A stretch of DNA of 64,000 nt from Paracoccaceae bacterium (GCA_028284605.1 JANQRL010000008.1:1-64000); one strand, 5' to 3'; positions 50,961 through 60,812 are shown, numbered from the stretch's first letter. Notes: a model not told the origin generated them from the sequence alone. Numbers and translations are program-made.

Positions 50961-51391
50961 TGGTTCAGGGTCTGGCGCAACTCGAACGGCGGATGAAGCG
51001 GATACCGCTCTCGGTCCGGGAGGTGGTGCGCAAGTCGATGGAACGGGCGGCGGCCGAGATCGTGGCCGATATGGAGGCTTTGAAGCCGATCCCGGAGATC
51101 GAAATCGGCTGGACCTGGGGCGATGCGCCGGCGGGCTCCCTGGTGATCCAGCGCGCAGGGAGCCGGGATTATGGCGGGATGCGGATCACCATCTATGCCC
51201 GCGGCGGCCAGGGTTCGGGCTTCGCTGCGCAGTGGTTCGAGCACGGAACCAATGAGCGGTTCACTCGTGCGGGCAAAGGGACCGGGCGAATCAAGGCGCA
51301 GCCGTTTGTTTACCCGGTCTGGCGCGCCTGGCGGCGGCGCATCCGGGCCCGGATCAGCGCAGCGGTGCGGCGCGGCGTGAAGAAGCTCTAG
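50960..51391 (+). CDS. HK97 gp10-like tail component
   Basis: 143 residues: an N-terminal helix (LAQLERRMKRIPLSVREVVR, SMERAAAEIVADMEALKP) and a beta part ending AAQWFEHGTNERFTRAGKG, then PFVYPVWRAWRRRIRARISA. This is the HK97 gp10 signature (EFGT-like motif as EHGT). Confidence 0.85.
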   Translation: MVQGLAQLERRMKRIPLSVREVVRKSMERAAAEIVADMEALKPIPEIEIGWTWGDAPAGSLVIQRAGSRDYGGMRITIYARGGQGSGFAAQWFEHGTNERFTRAGKGTGRIKAQPFVYPVWRAWRRRIRARISAAVRRGVKKL

Positions 51392-51416
51392 CGACCGACG
51401 GAAAAGGAGAAGCGGC

Positions 51417-51596
51417 ATGAGACTGCGGATCAAGAAGGACCACGACCACTGGGTCGGGCCGGCATCGGTGCGGACCTTCAGGGCCGATACGGAGGTCAGC
51501 GTCCCGACCGACGTTGCAAAGGCGCTGATTCAGGTCGGCGTAGCCGAGGAGATCAAAGACCGCCCGACGGTCGAGGCGAAGGAGAAAGTGACATGA
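51417..51596 (+). CDS. Short late-operon protein (59 aa)
   Basis: MRLRIKKDHDHWVGPASVRT and on to VEAKEKVT. GAAAAGGAG precedes the ATG, and the stop overlaps the start of the tail tube gene (ATGA), so it is very likely expressed. A small beta-type domain; it could be a head-tail joining or tail assembly accessory. Not recognised. Confidence 0.6.
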   Translation: MRLRIKKDHDHWVGPASVRTFRADTEVSVPTDVAKALIQVGVAEEIKDRPTVEAKEKVT

Positions 51597-52039
51597 GCGA
51601 CCCCACACTGACGAACAAGCTGCTGATCCTGCTCGGCGACGGCGGCGATCCGACCGAGACGTTCTCGCATCCCTGCGGCGCGAATGGAAGCGAGGTCACC
51701 TTCACCAACAATACCGGCGAGGCTGTCGTGCTCGATTGCACAGACCCGCTCGGTCTGGTGGCGGCGATCAAGCGATGGACCGAAAGTCAGGACACGTCGA
51801 TGAACATTTCCGGCCGCGTGGCCAGCGAGAGCTTTGCGACGTGGCGGGCCTGGGCCGATGGTGGCGAGATCAAGAATGTCCGGATCGCAGTGACAGAGAG
51901 CGCGGCCTGGGGCGGCGGGCATTGGGAGCTTCCGGCGATCCTCGGCGAGTTCCAGATGGGTCGGGAGGACAAGGCGACCGTCACATTCACCGCCTCGATC
52001 ACCGGCGCGGGTCGCCGGTCCTGGACCGCCGCGGCGTGA
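51593..52039 (+). CDS. Major tail (tube) protein
   Basis: 148 residues, beta-rich: KLLILLGDGGDPTETFSHPC, WTESQDTSMNISGRVASESF and EFQMGREDKATVTFTASITG. The content and position, before the chaperone and tape measure genes, fit the tail tube protein of GTA-like siphovirus tails. Confidence 0.82.
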   Translation: MSDPTLTNKLLILLGDGGDPTETFSHPCGANGSEVTFTNNTGEAVVLDCTDPLGLVAAIKRWTESQDTSMNISGRVASESFATWRAWADGGEIKNVRIAVTESAAWGGGHWELPAILGEFQMGREDKATVTFTASITGAGRRSWTAAA

Positions 52040-52563
52040 TGCAGCCCTATACCGACTACTTCGCCGGCGAGGAGCGGGCGTTCCGCTTATCGTTCGGCGA
52101 CGTGCTCGATCTGGAAGAGGCCTGCGGACGGACCGGCATCGGCGCCATCTTCCACCATCTCGCGACGCACAGCTATTCGATCCGGGAAGTCCATGCGGTG
52201 ATCCGGATCGGTCTGATCGGCGGCGGGATGCCGCATGACGAGGCGGCGCGGCTCTGCGACGATCGGATGACCGAGCTGCTCGTTGTGCATCACGAATTGG
52301 CGATGAACATCCTGCTGGCGCTGATGTCGGGGATCGACACCGATGAGACGCAGCCTGCCGGCGATCCGGAGCGGCCCTACGACGCCGGGGCGATCTTCGC
52401 GGCGCTGCTCAAGCTGGGCGTCGCGCCCGAACAGGTGCGCGGGATGTCCTATGCCGATTTCGCGGCGACGATGCGCGCCATGGGCGGGGCGAAGGCGCAG
52501 CCTCCGAGCGAGTCGGAGTTCAAGGACATGCTTCGCCAGGCGAAAGAGAGCGGGCTGCTATGA
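52039..52563 (+). CDS. GTA-like tail assembly protein (chaperone)
   Basis: 174 residues. The first half (YFAGEERAFRLSFGDVLDLE, GRTGIGAIFHHLATHSYSIR) is the DUF3356 pattern of gene-transfer-agent family proteins. The second half (AIFAALLKLGVAPEQVRGMS, YADFAATMRAM) resembles the separate small tail chaperone encoded next to it in GTAs, so the two may be fused here. Located between tube and tape measure genes, as expected for tail assembly chaperones. Confidence 0.85.
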   Translation: MQPYTDYFAGEERAFRLSFGDVLDLEEACGRTGIGAIFHHLATHSYSIREVHAVIRIGLIGGGMPHDEAARLCDDRMTELLVVHHELAMNILLALMSGIDTDETQPAGDPERPYDAGAIFAALLKLGVAPEQVRGMSYADFAATMRAMGGAKAQPPSESEFKDMLRQAKESGLL

Positions 52564-54515
52564 ATACGACGATCGACACGCCGATCATGGTCCGGATGGA
52601 GGCGACGCTCCGCCGGTTCGAGAAGCAGATGGATGCGGCCTATGCCAAGGCTCGCCAGACCTCGCGTGGCGTCGAGGATCGGTTCGACGGGATGAACAGG
52701 AGCGTGCAGCGGTCTTCGGAGAACGCGGCACGCGGCCTGACCCGGTTTCTGAACGTTTCTCGACACGGTCGTTTCGTGTTGCAGAACACCGCGGCCCAGA
52801 TTGGTGATATGGCGATCCAGGCAGAAGCTGGCACGCCGGCCTTGCGGGTCATGGGCCAACAGTTGCCGCAGATTTTCGGCGGCTTCGGCGCTCTGGGTGG
52901 CGCCATTGGTGTCTTAATGCCGATTCTCGGGACGCTGGCGGCGGTCGGTCTGCCGGTGATCGGGATGCTGACGCTGATGGGCAATGAGAGCGAAGAGGCG
53001 GCGGCCAAGCTCTCGGAGCTGGAGGCTCTCAATCTCGGCCAGGCGCGGTCCGAGGTTGAGAGCCTTCGGGGCTTGCAGGAGAGCTATACCGAGGCGGTTC
53101 TGGAGCATGGCCGGCAGCAAAGCGAGACCTCCGCCCAGGCCGTGGTCGATCTGGGGCGCGAGCTTCAGGCCCGTTCAGCGCTCCTCGCGCTGCAACGGGT
53201 CGAGACGGAAAACAAGCTCCGCGCGACGCGCCAGACCATCGCGGAGATGCGTCAGGAGCTCTCCGATATCCTCGCCAGCGTGCGACAGGAAGCCGAAGCG
53301 TCGACGCATCTTGCCATTGGCGATCCCGACGCGATGCGGCGCCGCAACGAGGCGATCGCGCAAGCGATCCTCAATGCCTTGGCAGCCAATGAGGAGCTGG
53401 TGGCCAGCATCCGACAGGGCGAAGCGGAGGCGACTTTGATGCAGCTCGCGGTCGAGGCGCTCGACGGGGCGCTGGAGGAGGCGCGGCGCACCGGGGCCGA
53501 TCTGGCCGGGATCGACTTCTCCGGGCCGATCGGAGATGCGGCGGACGAGGCGGCGCGGCTTGCCGACAACCTTTGGACCGCAGAGAGGATATCGAAGCGG
53601 TTCGGGCCGCAAGGCGGTGACGGCCCGCCACAGGGCGGGCGCGGAGGTGATCCGCGCGACATGGGCGGCTCATTCTTCGACTGGCGGAACCGGGAAGGCA
53701 CGGCGTATCTGGACCGGCCGCCTGAGACGCGCCGCCGCCGCTCGACAGGCGGGCGGTCGCGGACCAAACAGCCATTCTTCGGTGCCACGGACCGCCAGAT
53801 CGGTCAGCTTCGGCTTCAGTTGACGCTGGTCGGGAAGACGCGGGGGGAAATCGCGCGGCTGACCGCGGAGCATGGACTGCTCGAAGAGGCCAAGCGGCGC
53901 GGGCTTGACCTAGACCGGCGCAACATCAGTACCGGCGAGACCTTGCGCGAGGAGATCGAGCGGCAGGCCGAGACGATCGGCCGGCTCACCGATGAACAGG
54001 ACCGCGCCGCGAAGTCGGCGCAGTTCTACGACCAGCAGAACGAGGCGCTGCGCGACGGCTTTCTCGACGCGATCGTTGAGGGCGAGAATCTGGCTGGCGT
54101 CCTGGCCAATGTGGCCAAGGCCATGGCCAGGGCCGCGCTGGAGGCCGCACTGTTCGGCACGGGGCCGACCTCGGCCGGGACTGGCGTCGGGCTGCTCACC
54201 GGCCTCTTCCCGTCGCTCGCGCCCCGCGCGTCGGGTGGACCTGGCCGGGCAGGTCGCGCCTATCGGATCAACGAGAATACGCCGCGATCGGAAATCTTCG
54301 TGCCGAGCGCGAATGGCGCGGTGCTGACGCCGCAGCAGGCCAAGAGCGCCCTGCGTGGCGGGTCGGCACCAGTGGTCTTCAATCAGTCGATCAACGTATC
54401 GGCCGGGGTGTCACAGACCGTCCGCGCTGAAATCCAGGCGCTCCGGCCTCAATTGCGCGACGACGCCATGGTCGCAGTGCGCGACGCGCGGCGGCGCGGG
54501 GCGACGGGGCTTTAG
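52560..54515 (+). CDS. Tail tape measure protein
   Basis: 651 residues: a long helical/coiled-coil protein with one hydrophobic stretch (IFGGFGALGGAIGVLMPILG, then TLAAVGLPVIGMLTLMG) and a C-terminal Gly-rich part. At about 0.15 nm per residue, the rule for tape measures, the tail would be near 100 nm, typical of a siphovirus. Its start overlaps the chaperone gene. Confidence 0.9.
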   Translation: MNTTIDTPIMVRMEATLRRFEKQMDAAYAKARQTSRGVEDRFDGMNRSVQRSSENAARGLTRFLNVSRHGRFVLQNTAAQIGDMAIQAEAGTPALRVMGQQLPQIFGGFGALGGAIGVLMPILGTLAAVGLPVIGMLTLMGNESEEAAAKLSELEALNLGQARSEVESLRGLQESYTEAVLEHGRQQSETSAQAVVDLGRELQARSALLALQRVETENKLRATRQTIAEMRQELSDILASVRQEAEASTHLAIGDPDAMRRRNEAIAQAILNALAANEELVASIRQGEAEATLMQLAVEALDGALEEARRTGADLAGIDFSGPIGDAADEAARLADNLWTAERISKRFGPQGGDGPPQGGRGGDPRDMGGSFFDWRNREGTAYLDRPPETRRRRSTGGRSRTKQPFFGATDRQIGQLRLQLTLVGKTRGEIARLTAEHGLLEEAKRRGLDLDRRNISTGETLREEIERQAETIGRLTDEQDRAAKSAQFYDQQNEALRDGFLDAIVEGENLAGVLANVAKAMARAALEAALFGTGPTSAGTGVGLLTGLFPSLAPRASGGPGRAGRAYRINENTPRSEIFVPSANGAVLTPQQAKSALRGGSAPVVFNQSINVSAGVSQTVRAEIQALRPQLRDDAMVAVRDARRRGATGL

Positions 54516-54518
54516 AGA

Positions 54519-55103
54519 ATGGCGATTAGCTACCCGCTTGATCTCCCGGAGATGCCGGAACTGACGCGGGTCGAGGTCCGGATGCTCGATGCGGTGGCTC
54601 TCTCTGTCTCGCCGTTCACGTTCGAGACCGAGGCGCTCGACTGGGGCGGTCAGATGTGGCTGGCCGAGATCGGGTTGCCGCCGCTCTCCCGCGATGCGGC
54701 GGCGCCCTGGGAGGCGTGGCTCGCTGCGCTTCGGGGGAGATTGGGGACCTTTCTTCTCGGCGATCCGGACCGCAAGGCGCCCCGGGGCAGCGCGACTTCG
54801 GCCGCGATCACCGGGCAGACCGGATCGTCGAGCGTTGATGTGGTCATGGCGGGCACGCTCCTGGCTGCCGATCTGTTCCAGCTCGGAACCGGCACCGATG
54901 CACGACTGCACAAGGTGCTCAAGGATCGGATCGGTTCCGGGACCCTCGAGATTTGGCCGGCGCTGCGGGCCGATTATGCCGGCGCCGCGGCGATCGTCAC
55001 GGACCCGAAAGGCCTCTTCCGGCTGAGCACGAACGAGCGCGGCTGGACGTATGGGGGCGATGCGTTCCGGCGCATCAGCATTTCCGCGGAGGAGGCGCTG
55101 TGA
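54519..55103 (+). CDS. Distal tail-type protein
   Basis: 194 residues, beta-rich (ELTRVEVRMLDAVALSVSPF, DWGGQMWLAEIGLPPLSRDA, LFRLSTNERGWTYGGDAFRR). It directly follows the tape measure gene, as distal tail or baseplate hub proteins do. The name rests on position and composition. Confidence 0.65.
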   Translation: MAISYPLDLPEMPELTRVEVRMLDAVALSVSPFTFETEALDWGGQMWLAEIGLPPLSRDAAAPWEAWLAALRGRLGTFLLGDPDRKAPRGSATSAAITGQTGSSSVDVVMAGTLLAADLFQLGTGTDARLHKVLKDRIGSGTLEIWPALRADYAGAAAIVTDPKGLFRLSTNERGWTYGGDAFRRISISAEEAL

Positions 55104-55651
55104 GCAGGACAATTCCGTCGGCCTTGGTCACGGCCTTAAGCCAGGAGGTTAAGCAGCCCTATTTCGCGTTCGAGGCCCTGCTTGACGCCGGGGCGTTGCG
55201 CCTCTGGACCGGGCGAGGCGATCGCCAGATCGACGGGCAGACCTATACCGGTGCGGGCCGGCTGATTGGGATGGGGGATGTCGACGAGACAATCGAGCTC
55301 ACCGCCGAAGTGGTCACGGTGACCCTATCAGGTGTACCGTCGTCGGTTTTGAGCGTCGCGCTCAGCGAGCCCTACCAGGGCCGCCGGGCGACGATCTATC
55401 TCGGCGAACGCTCCGTCGCGGAGGTCATGATCGCGTTCGCCGGGGTGCTCGATACGATGACGCCGGTGGACAATGGCGATCTCTGCACACTTCAGGTCAC
55501 GCTCGAGAGCAAGCTCGTCGATCTGCAACGGCCGCGATTGCGACGTTACACCAAGGAGAGTCAGAGGGCGCTTTGGGCTGGTGATAGTTTCTTCGACTGG
55601 ACCGCGAGTCTCGCTGATGCCGAGCGTGCCTTTGGGCGCGACAACGAATGA
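55100..55651 (+). CDS. Tail-tip protein, DUF2163-like
   Basis: 183 residues, GTG start overlapping the previous stop. It resembles the N-terminal half of the GTA DUF2163 proteins (YFAFEALLDAGALRLWTGRG, GRLIGMGDVDETIELTAEVV, LGERSVAEVMIAFAGVLDTM) but is shorter than the usual 280-300 residues. The position before the peptidase-like gene matches GTA gp13. Confidence 0.75.
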   Translation: MSRTIPSALVTALSQEVKQPYFAFEALLDAGALRLWTGRGDRQIDGQTYTGAGRLIGMGDVDETIELTAEVVTVTLSGVPSSVLSVALSEPYQGRRATIYLGERSVAEVMIAFAGVLDTMTPVDNGDLCTLQVTLESKLVDLQRPRLRRYTKESQRALWAGDSFFDWTASLADAERAFGRDNE

Positions 55652-56049
55652 GGCCGGTTCTGCTGGCCTATCTGGCCGAGATGCGTCATCGCCCGTTTCG
55701 GCTCGGAGACTGGGACTGTCTGATCTTCACCAATACTGCGTGGCGGCTCATGCACGGGCGAGGCTTCGCGGATGATTGGCTGGCCCGATATCATAGAGGT
55801 GCCCGTCTTTTTGGGCGCGCTGTCTTGGCGGAGCGCTTCGGCTTCGGGTCGCTGCACGAGGCGCTGAGCAGCCGCCTGAAGCCGGTCGAAGGTGTGCCGC
55901 CGTTCGGCTCGCTGGTGACTGCACCTGGGCGTGGCGCCCTGCGGCACGGACTTGGGCTGGCGCTCGGAGCACGGGCCGCGTTCCTCCATGAAGAAGGGAT
56001 GGTCCAGATAGACATAGGTCGGATCACCGGCGCCTGGGTGGAGGTCTGA
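55648..56049 (+). CDS. DUF6950/NlpC-like tail protein
   Basis: 133 residues with FRLGDWDCLIFTNTAWRLMH, a GxxDC motif that supplies the Cys seen in NlpC/P60-type tail peptidases, and a terminal beta part (AAFLHEEGMVQIDIGRITGA). It is probably the small cysteine tail-tip protein that helps cell-wall penetration; whether it is catalytic is open. It overlaps the preceding gene. Confidence 0.75.
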   Translation: MRPVLLAYLAEMRHRPFRLGDWDCLIFTNTAWRLMHGRGFADDWLARYHRGARLFGRAVLAERFGFGSLHEALSSRLKPVEGVPPFGSLVTAPGRGALRHGLGLALGARAAFLHEEGMVQIDIGRITGAWVEV

Positions 56050-59000
56050 ATGCCGCAAGTGGTCCTCCCCGGCCTCACCGCGACCTTGGCGTCCGGCGGC
56101 ACCCTGACGCTGGGCCAGAGCCTGCTCTACAGCGCGGTCAGCGTCGGGACGAGCCTCGCCGCGTCCTACGCCTTGCAGGCCCTGGCGCCGAAACCGGCAG
56201 GGCTCGCCAGCGCCGGTCTGCTGGTAAACGAGGTCAATCCGACCGCCCCGGCGGAATACATCCTCGGCGAGGTCCGGACCGGCGGTGTGGTCACTTACGA
56301 GGAGAGTACGAACGGCAACGATGTGCTGCATCGTATCATCGTTCTGGCGGCGCACGAGGTCGCCGAGATCGGTGCGATCTACCTAAACGATGAGGTCGTG
56401 GAGCTCTCGGACGACAGCTATTCGGAGACGTTCAAGGGGCGAAGCTGGGTCGGCGCCGGTTGGGTCCTCTCGGAGAGGTGGCGCGGTGATGATGGCGGGC
56501 CGCGTATCCGCATCTACATGCATGACGGCAGCCAGACCGCGACATCTGACCTCTTTGTCAACACGCCTGGGCCGAACCAGGCTATGTCGCTGGACTCGTC
56601 CTTGCTCGTCGAAACCGAGAACGGGCTAGACGAAACATTCGTCGGGCGGGGTCTGGCCTATCTCTACGCCCGCATGGCGATCGACAGCGAGACGTATGCC
56701 GGTGGCATCCCGCGGATCACGGCAGTCGTGAAGGGCGCCAAGGTCCATGACCCGCGCACCGCGGCCACGGCCTATAGCGCGAACTGGGCGCTCTGCCTGG
56801 CACATTATCTCGAAGCGGATTGGGGTCTCGGGGATGCCGGAAATGTGGATACGGTCCTGCTCCAGGCGGAGGCTGAGGTCTGTGACGAGGATGTCGCCCT
56901 TGCGGCCGGAGGCGCCCAGAAGAGGTACGAAATGAACGGTCTGATCCGGGCGGATGAGACACCGGGTGCCATTCTTGGCAAAATGATGCCCTCCGGCAAT
57001 GGCTCGCTTTTCTGGGGGCAGGGGCAGTGGCGCATCCGTGCGGGGCATTACACTTTGCCGGTGCGAGACTTCACGCTCGCCGATCTGCGCAGCGAGATCA
57101 CGATACAGAGCAAGCCGCCCCGCGCAGAGACGTTCAACGTCGTGCAGGGTACGTTCAACGACAAGGCGCAACGCTGGATCCCGGGCGAGTATCCGCGGAT
57201 CGCATCGGCGATCTTCCTGGCGGAGGATGGCGGCCTAGAGAATGCGCTCGATTTCGAGCAGCCCTTCGAGACCGACAGCGCGCGGGCGCAGCGGAATGCG
57301 AGACTTGCGCTTTATCGCGAAAGAGAGCAGGTCCGGCTGGCGAGCGATTTCAACCTGAAGGCTCTCGAAGTGGAGCCGGGCGAGGTCGTGACGCTCAGTA
57401 TCGAGCGCTACGGTTGGGCGCTGAGGGAGTTTGAGGTACGTGGTTGGTCCCTCCGCATCAACGGCGAGGGAGGCGATCTGCGGGTCGGGCTGTCGCTGAA
57501 GGAGACGAGTGCCGCGGCGTTCGATTGGACCGCCGAGGAGACGCTCTTCTCTGCGAACAATAGCCGCCTGACCTCCTATCTCGACACGGCCCAAGTCGAT
57601 CTGGTTTCGACGGCGATCCAGGAAGTCCGGAACCCGGGCGGGACTGCAATCCCGCTCCTTCTGGCGAGCTGGACCGTCGTCAGCCCGCAGCTGGCGGCGG
57701 AGTACGTGTTTCAATGGCGCGACAACGTGGTCGACTACGACGCGCTCGGCGGGTTCGTGGTGTTGTCGGCGCCGACGGCGCGCGAGCAGATGGTCTATGA
57801 CGCCTATCTCGCGGTGCTGTTTCGGGTCCCGGATCAGGACGGCTTCGACTTCTATGTCAGTGGCGCCGGGTCGGGGCAGGACGAGGCACAGGTCCGGTCG
57901 AGCCTGGCCTTCTCGACCGAGGGCCAGAACCAGGGCGCGTTCCGTTCGATCGTGACCGAGAGCACCGAGGCGGAGCTGCGGGCGCTCCAGTTTGAGCGGC
58001 GCTATGATTTGCGCGTCGTGGCGCGTAACCCGCTCGGCATCGCGTCCCTGCCGAGCGCGACGACGGTGCTGGTCGTGCGCGACACGACCCCGCCGCCGGT
58101 GCCGGTCTACGACGGCAAGGCCGTCACCGTCCTTGGCAAGCAGGTCAGCCTCAGATGGACCAATCCGGCGACCGACGCCGGGCTCCCGGTCTACGACCTC
58201 GCTCTGACCGAAGTGTGGCGCGGCACCGAGGCGGTGCTGGCGCTCGACGATGACGGCGATCCGACCAACGCGGCCCGCGTCGGCGAAAGCGCCACCTCTG
58301 AATTCATCGACACCAGCGGGGCGTACGACACGGCGTACCACTATTTCGAGCGGGCCGTGGACCATGCCGGCAATCGCTCCGCCTTCACGCCGGGCCGAGC
58401 CGTGACGACGGGCAGCGAGATCACGGGCGGCGGCGCGGCGATTGTGGCGAGCCTGTCGAACGAAGCGCATACGGTGCCCGCCACGGCCGCCGGCGTGGTG
58501 ACCAGCTTCGCCGGCGCGGTCACGACGATCACGATCCGCAACGGCGAGGCGGACGATACGGCAAACTGGATAATCGGGCGCAGCAATGGGCCGGGCGTGT
58601 CGTCGACGCTCAGCGGAACCACCGTCACCGTGACGGCGATGTCGAGCGGCACGGACTCGGGCTATGTCGACATCACCGCGACCCGGGCCGGCTTTTCGCC
58701 GATCACGCGGCGCTTTACGTTGACCAAGGCGCGGGCCGGGGCGGCTGGTCAGGACGGCACCGATGGGGCGCCGGGCGCTCCGGGGGCGGCCGGGCAGGAC
58801 GGGGCCGATGGCGCGCCTGGCGCACCGGGGGCTGACGGCGCGCCAGGTGCAGACGGGCAGGATGCGATTTTCGGCAGCATCACGCCAAGAACGGCAAACA
58901 CCATCACCAAGAGCGCGGCCGGGTCGTATTCGGCGGCTTTCGTCAGGTTCGATGCGACGTTTGAAGAGGGCGGCGCGACGGTCGCGCAGGACCGGTTTCG

Positions 59001-60039
59001 GCTCGATCGGTCGGGCGATAGCTGGGCCGCGACCCTGGCGAACGAAAGCCACCCGAGCGAGATCAACCCAGCGCGCCTGAGTACCGATCTGGAGCGCGAC
59101 GGGCAGAACGCCGTCGCGGTCGTGACATATGACCACAACGGACGGCAGGTGCGCGTCTCGCTGCCAATGACGATCATCATCGACGGGCAGGACGGCGCAG
59201 ATGGTGCGCCGGGCGCACCGGGGGCGATCGGGGACACGGGTGACACGGTGGTGGCCGGCCTGGTCTACTTCCAGACCCTGCAAGCCGGCGCCCCGCCCAA
59301 ACCGGCTGCCTCCAGTTTCAACACCACGACGGGCCAGTTCTCCGGCCTGACGGCGAACTGGGCGACTACCCAGCCGCCCGTCACGGTGACGGACACGAGT
59401 GTCCGCGAGTGGAAGTCGAGCTATACCGTCAGAATAGACGGTGGGTCGGGCGCGCAGACCATCACGTTCTCCGACCCGGCCGGCGCCATCCAGATCAACG
59501 CGGTCATGGAGAGCGACAATTTCGTCGCGGGCTCGGCCGGCGCGCAGATCGATTGGCAGAACGGCGCGGCCGAGTTCAACAGCGGCGTCTATCGCGGCCA
59601 GTTGGTTGCCCAGGACCTGACGGTGCTGGGCAGGTTCGACGGCCCCGACGCGCTCACCGAAGGCACCGTCACCGATGCGGCTAGCGCATTCTCAAGTTTC
59701 GGCGCGACCGGCAATGGCTCGTATCAGAACGAGGTCAACGTAACACTCACCCTGGACGCGCCGGCCGATGTCACGCTGATCTGGCATGTCGTGCAGGATT
59801 TCAGCGGCAGCGGCGCGCCCAGTTGGGGCTACCGGGTCCGTCGCGGCGGCAGCGCGTCGAGCGGCGGCACCAACATCGATGCTCATACCGGGTTCGCGGA
59901 TAGCGCCGAGCAGGCCAGCGGAGTGTCGCTGACGGCCGTGTCCGCCGGCACGCACACGTTCCGCTTCGATAGTTGGGGCAGCGACGCCAACATCAATGTC
60001 GACGAGGTCCGCCTCGTCGCCGTGGCGCGGATGATCTGA
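56050..60039 (+). CDS. Host-specificity (J-like) tail tip protein with collagen-like repeats
   Basis: 1,329 residues. The N-terminal two thirds contain the tail-tip core (AEYILGEVRTGGVVTYEEST, VNDKAQRWIPGEYPRIASA-like segments) and fibronectin-III-like domains (FSVVARNPLG region near 640-680). A collagen-like Gly-X-Y stretch of 13 triplets lies at about residues 898-936, an Ig-like segment follows, and six to seven more triplets lie at about 1046-1066. The C-terminus is beta-rich with Ser/Gly. It probably binds the host receptor; the collagen stretches would trimerise the fibre. Confidence 0.88.
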   Translation: MPQVVLPGLTATLASGGTLTLGQSLLYSAVSVGTSLAASYALQALAPKPAGLASAGLLVNEVNPTAPAEYILGEVRTGGVVTYEESTNGNDVLHRIIVLAAHEVAEIGAIYLNDEVVELSDDSYSETFKGRSWVGAGWVLSERWRGDDGGPRIRIYMHDGSQTATSDLFVNTPGPNQAMSLDSSLLVETENGLDETFVGRGLAYLYARMAIDSETYAGGIPRITAVVKGAKVHDPRTAATAYSANWALCLAHYLEADWGLGDAGNVDTVLLQAEAEVCDEDVALAAGGAQKRYEMNGLIRADETPGAILGKMMPSGNGSLFWGQGQWRIRAGHYTLPVRDFTLADLRSEITIQSKPPRAETFNVVQGTFNDKAQRWIPGEYPRIASAIFLAEDGGLENALDFEQPFETDSARAQRNARLALYREREQVRLASDFNLKALEVEPGEVVTLSIERYGWALREFEVRGWSLRINGEGGDLRVGLSLKETSAAAFDWTAEETLFSANNSRLTSYLDTAQVDLVSTAIQEVRNPGGTAIPLLLASWTVVSPQLAAEYVFQWRDNVVDYDALGGFVVLSAPTAREQMVYDAYLAVLFRVPDQDGFDFYVSGAGSGQDEAQVRSSLAFSTEGQNQGAFRSIVTESTEAELRALQFERRYDLRVVARNPLGIASLPSATTVLVVRDTTPPPVPVYDGKAVTVLGKQVSLRWTNPATDAGLPVYDLALTEVWRGTEAVLALDDDGDPTNAARVGESATSEFIDTSGAYDTAYHYFERAVDHAGNRSAFTPGRAVTTGSEITGGGAAIVASLSNEAHTVPATAAGVVTSFAGAVTTITIRNGEADDTANWIIGRSNGPGVSSTLSGTTVTVTAMSSGTDSGYVDITATRAGFSPITRRFTLTKARAGAAGQDGTDGAPGAPGAAGQDGADGAPGAPGADGAPGADGQDAIFGSITPRTANTITKSAAGSYSAAFVRFDATFEEGGATVAQDRFRLDRSGDSWAATLANESHPSEINPARLSTDLERDGQNAVAVVTYDHNGRQVRVSLPMTIIIDGQDGADGAPGAPGAIGDTGDTVVAGLVYFQTLQAGAPPKPAASSFNTTTGQFSGLTANWATTQPPVTVTDTSVREWKSSYTVRIDGGSGAQTITFSDPAGAIQINAVMESDNFVAGSAGAQIDWQNGAAEFNSGVYRGQLVAQDLTVLGRFDGPDALTEGTVTDAASAFSSFGATGNGSYQNEVNVTLTLDAPADVTLIWHVVQDFSGSGAPSWGYRVRRGGSASSGGTNIDAHTGFADSAEQASGVSLTAVSAGTHTFRFDSWGSDANINVDEVRLVAVARMI

Positions 60040-60428
60040 TGGCGGAGTTCACGGTCTACGATCCGGCCACTGGCGACATTCTTTATTCCGGCTCCGCGCG
60101 GCACATCGACGATCAGGCCGAGCCGGGCCTTGCGGTCGTGGCTGGCAGGGGCGATGCCCTGACGCAGAGAGTGGTGGACGGCAAAATCCGCTTGCGGCGG
60201 AAGCGTGACCGCGAGGCCCGGCTGCGGGCGCGCGCGATGCGCAAGTTGCGATCGCGGCGCGCCGTACTGCTGCGCGAGATGGGGCAGAGGCTGAATCCGG
60301 TCGCCTGGGCCAGTCTCAGCCTCCGCGAACAGAAAGAATGGCGGGCCTACCGGCAGGCCCTCCTCGATCTGCCGGCGACCGTGACCGACCTCGATAACAT
60401 CGCCTGGCCGACACCGCCGGAACTGTGA
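60039..60428 (+). CDS. Putative tail fibre assembly protein
   Basis: 129 residues. The second half, SLREQKEWRAYRQALLDLPA then TVTDLDNIAWPTPPEL, is the C-terminal signature of phage tail assembly chaperones (WxAYRQxLRDLP). It follows the J-like gene by overlap and precedes fibre genes, so it likely helps fold or attach them. Confidence 0.8.
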   Translation: MAEFTVYDPATGDILYSGSARHIDDQAEPGLAVVAGRGDALTQRVVDGKIRLRRKRDREARLRARAMRKLRSRRAVLLREMGQRLNPVAWASLSLREQKEWRAYRQALLDLPATVTDLDNIAWPTPPEL

Positions 60429-60437
60429 GGTGAGACG

Positions 60438-60812
60438 ATGACCTTCATCCGAACGACCTTCGAGGCCAAGCGGGGCGAGACCTTCAACATGGCGGTCCAT
60501 GAGGACGGCGGCACCGGGTTCTTGACCGGGGCGGAGGCGGTGACCTGCTGGGGCCGGCCGGTCGAGCACGCCCAGGCCCCGGTGCCGGAGGCGGACGACC
60601 CGCCGGCCTTCACCATGGCGGCGGAGTATAAGGCCGCCTCGGGCGAGGGGCCGGCGCGCTGGGAGCTGAGCCTCGACGCGGCGGAGACCCTGGCGCTCCC
60701 GGACCGGCACTACGTCACCGACGTGCGCGTCGAGAGGCCGGACGGCACGGTGATCTTTTCGGCCACGGCGACGCTCGATGTCGTGCCGAGCGTCTCGGGC
60801 GCCGCGCCATGA
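60438..60812 (+). CDS. Tail-associated protein of unknown function
   Basis: 124 residues, beta-sandwich-like (MTFIRTTFEAKRGETFNMAV, ARWELSLDAAETLALPDRHY, VTDVRVERPDGTVIFSATAT). The pattern resembles a small Ig-type baseplate domain. Its stop overlaps the next start. Function is inferred from the neighbourhood only. Confidence 0.6.
   Translation: MTFIRTTFEAKRGETFNMAVHEDGGTGFLTGAEAVTCWGRPVEHAQAPVPEADDPPAFTMAAEYKAASGEGPARWELSLDAAETLALPDRHYVTDVRVERPDGTVIFSATATLDVVPSVSGAAP

Noticed and set aside
57235-59283. 682-codon minus-strand frame
   Set aside because: Antisense of the J-like tail gene with Arg/Gly/His-rich artefact composition and no motif.
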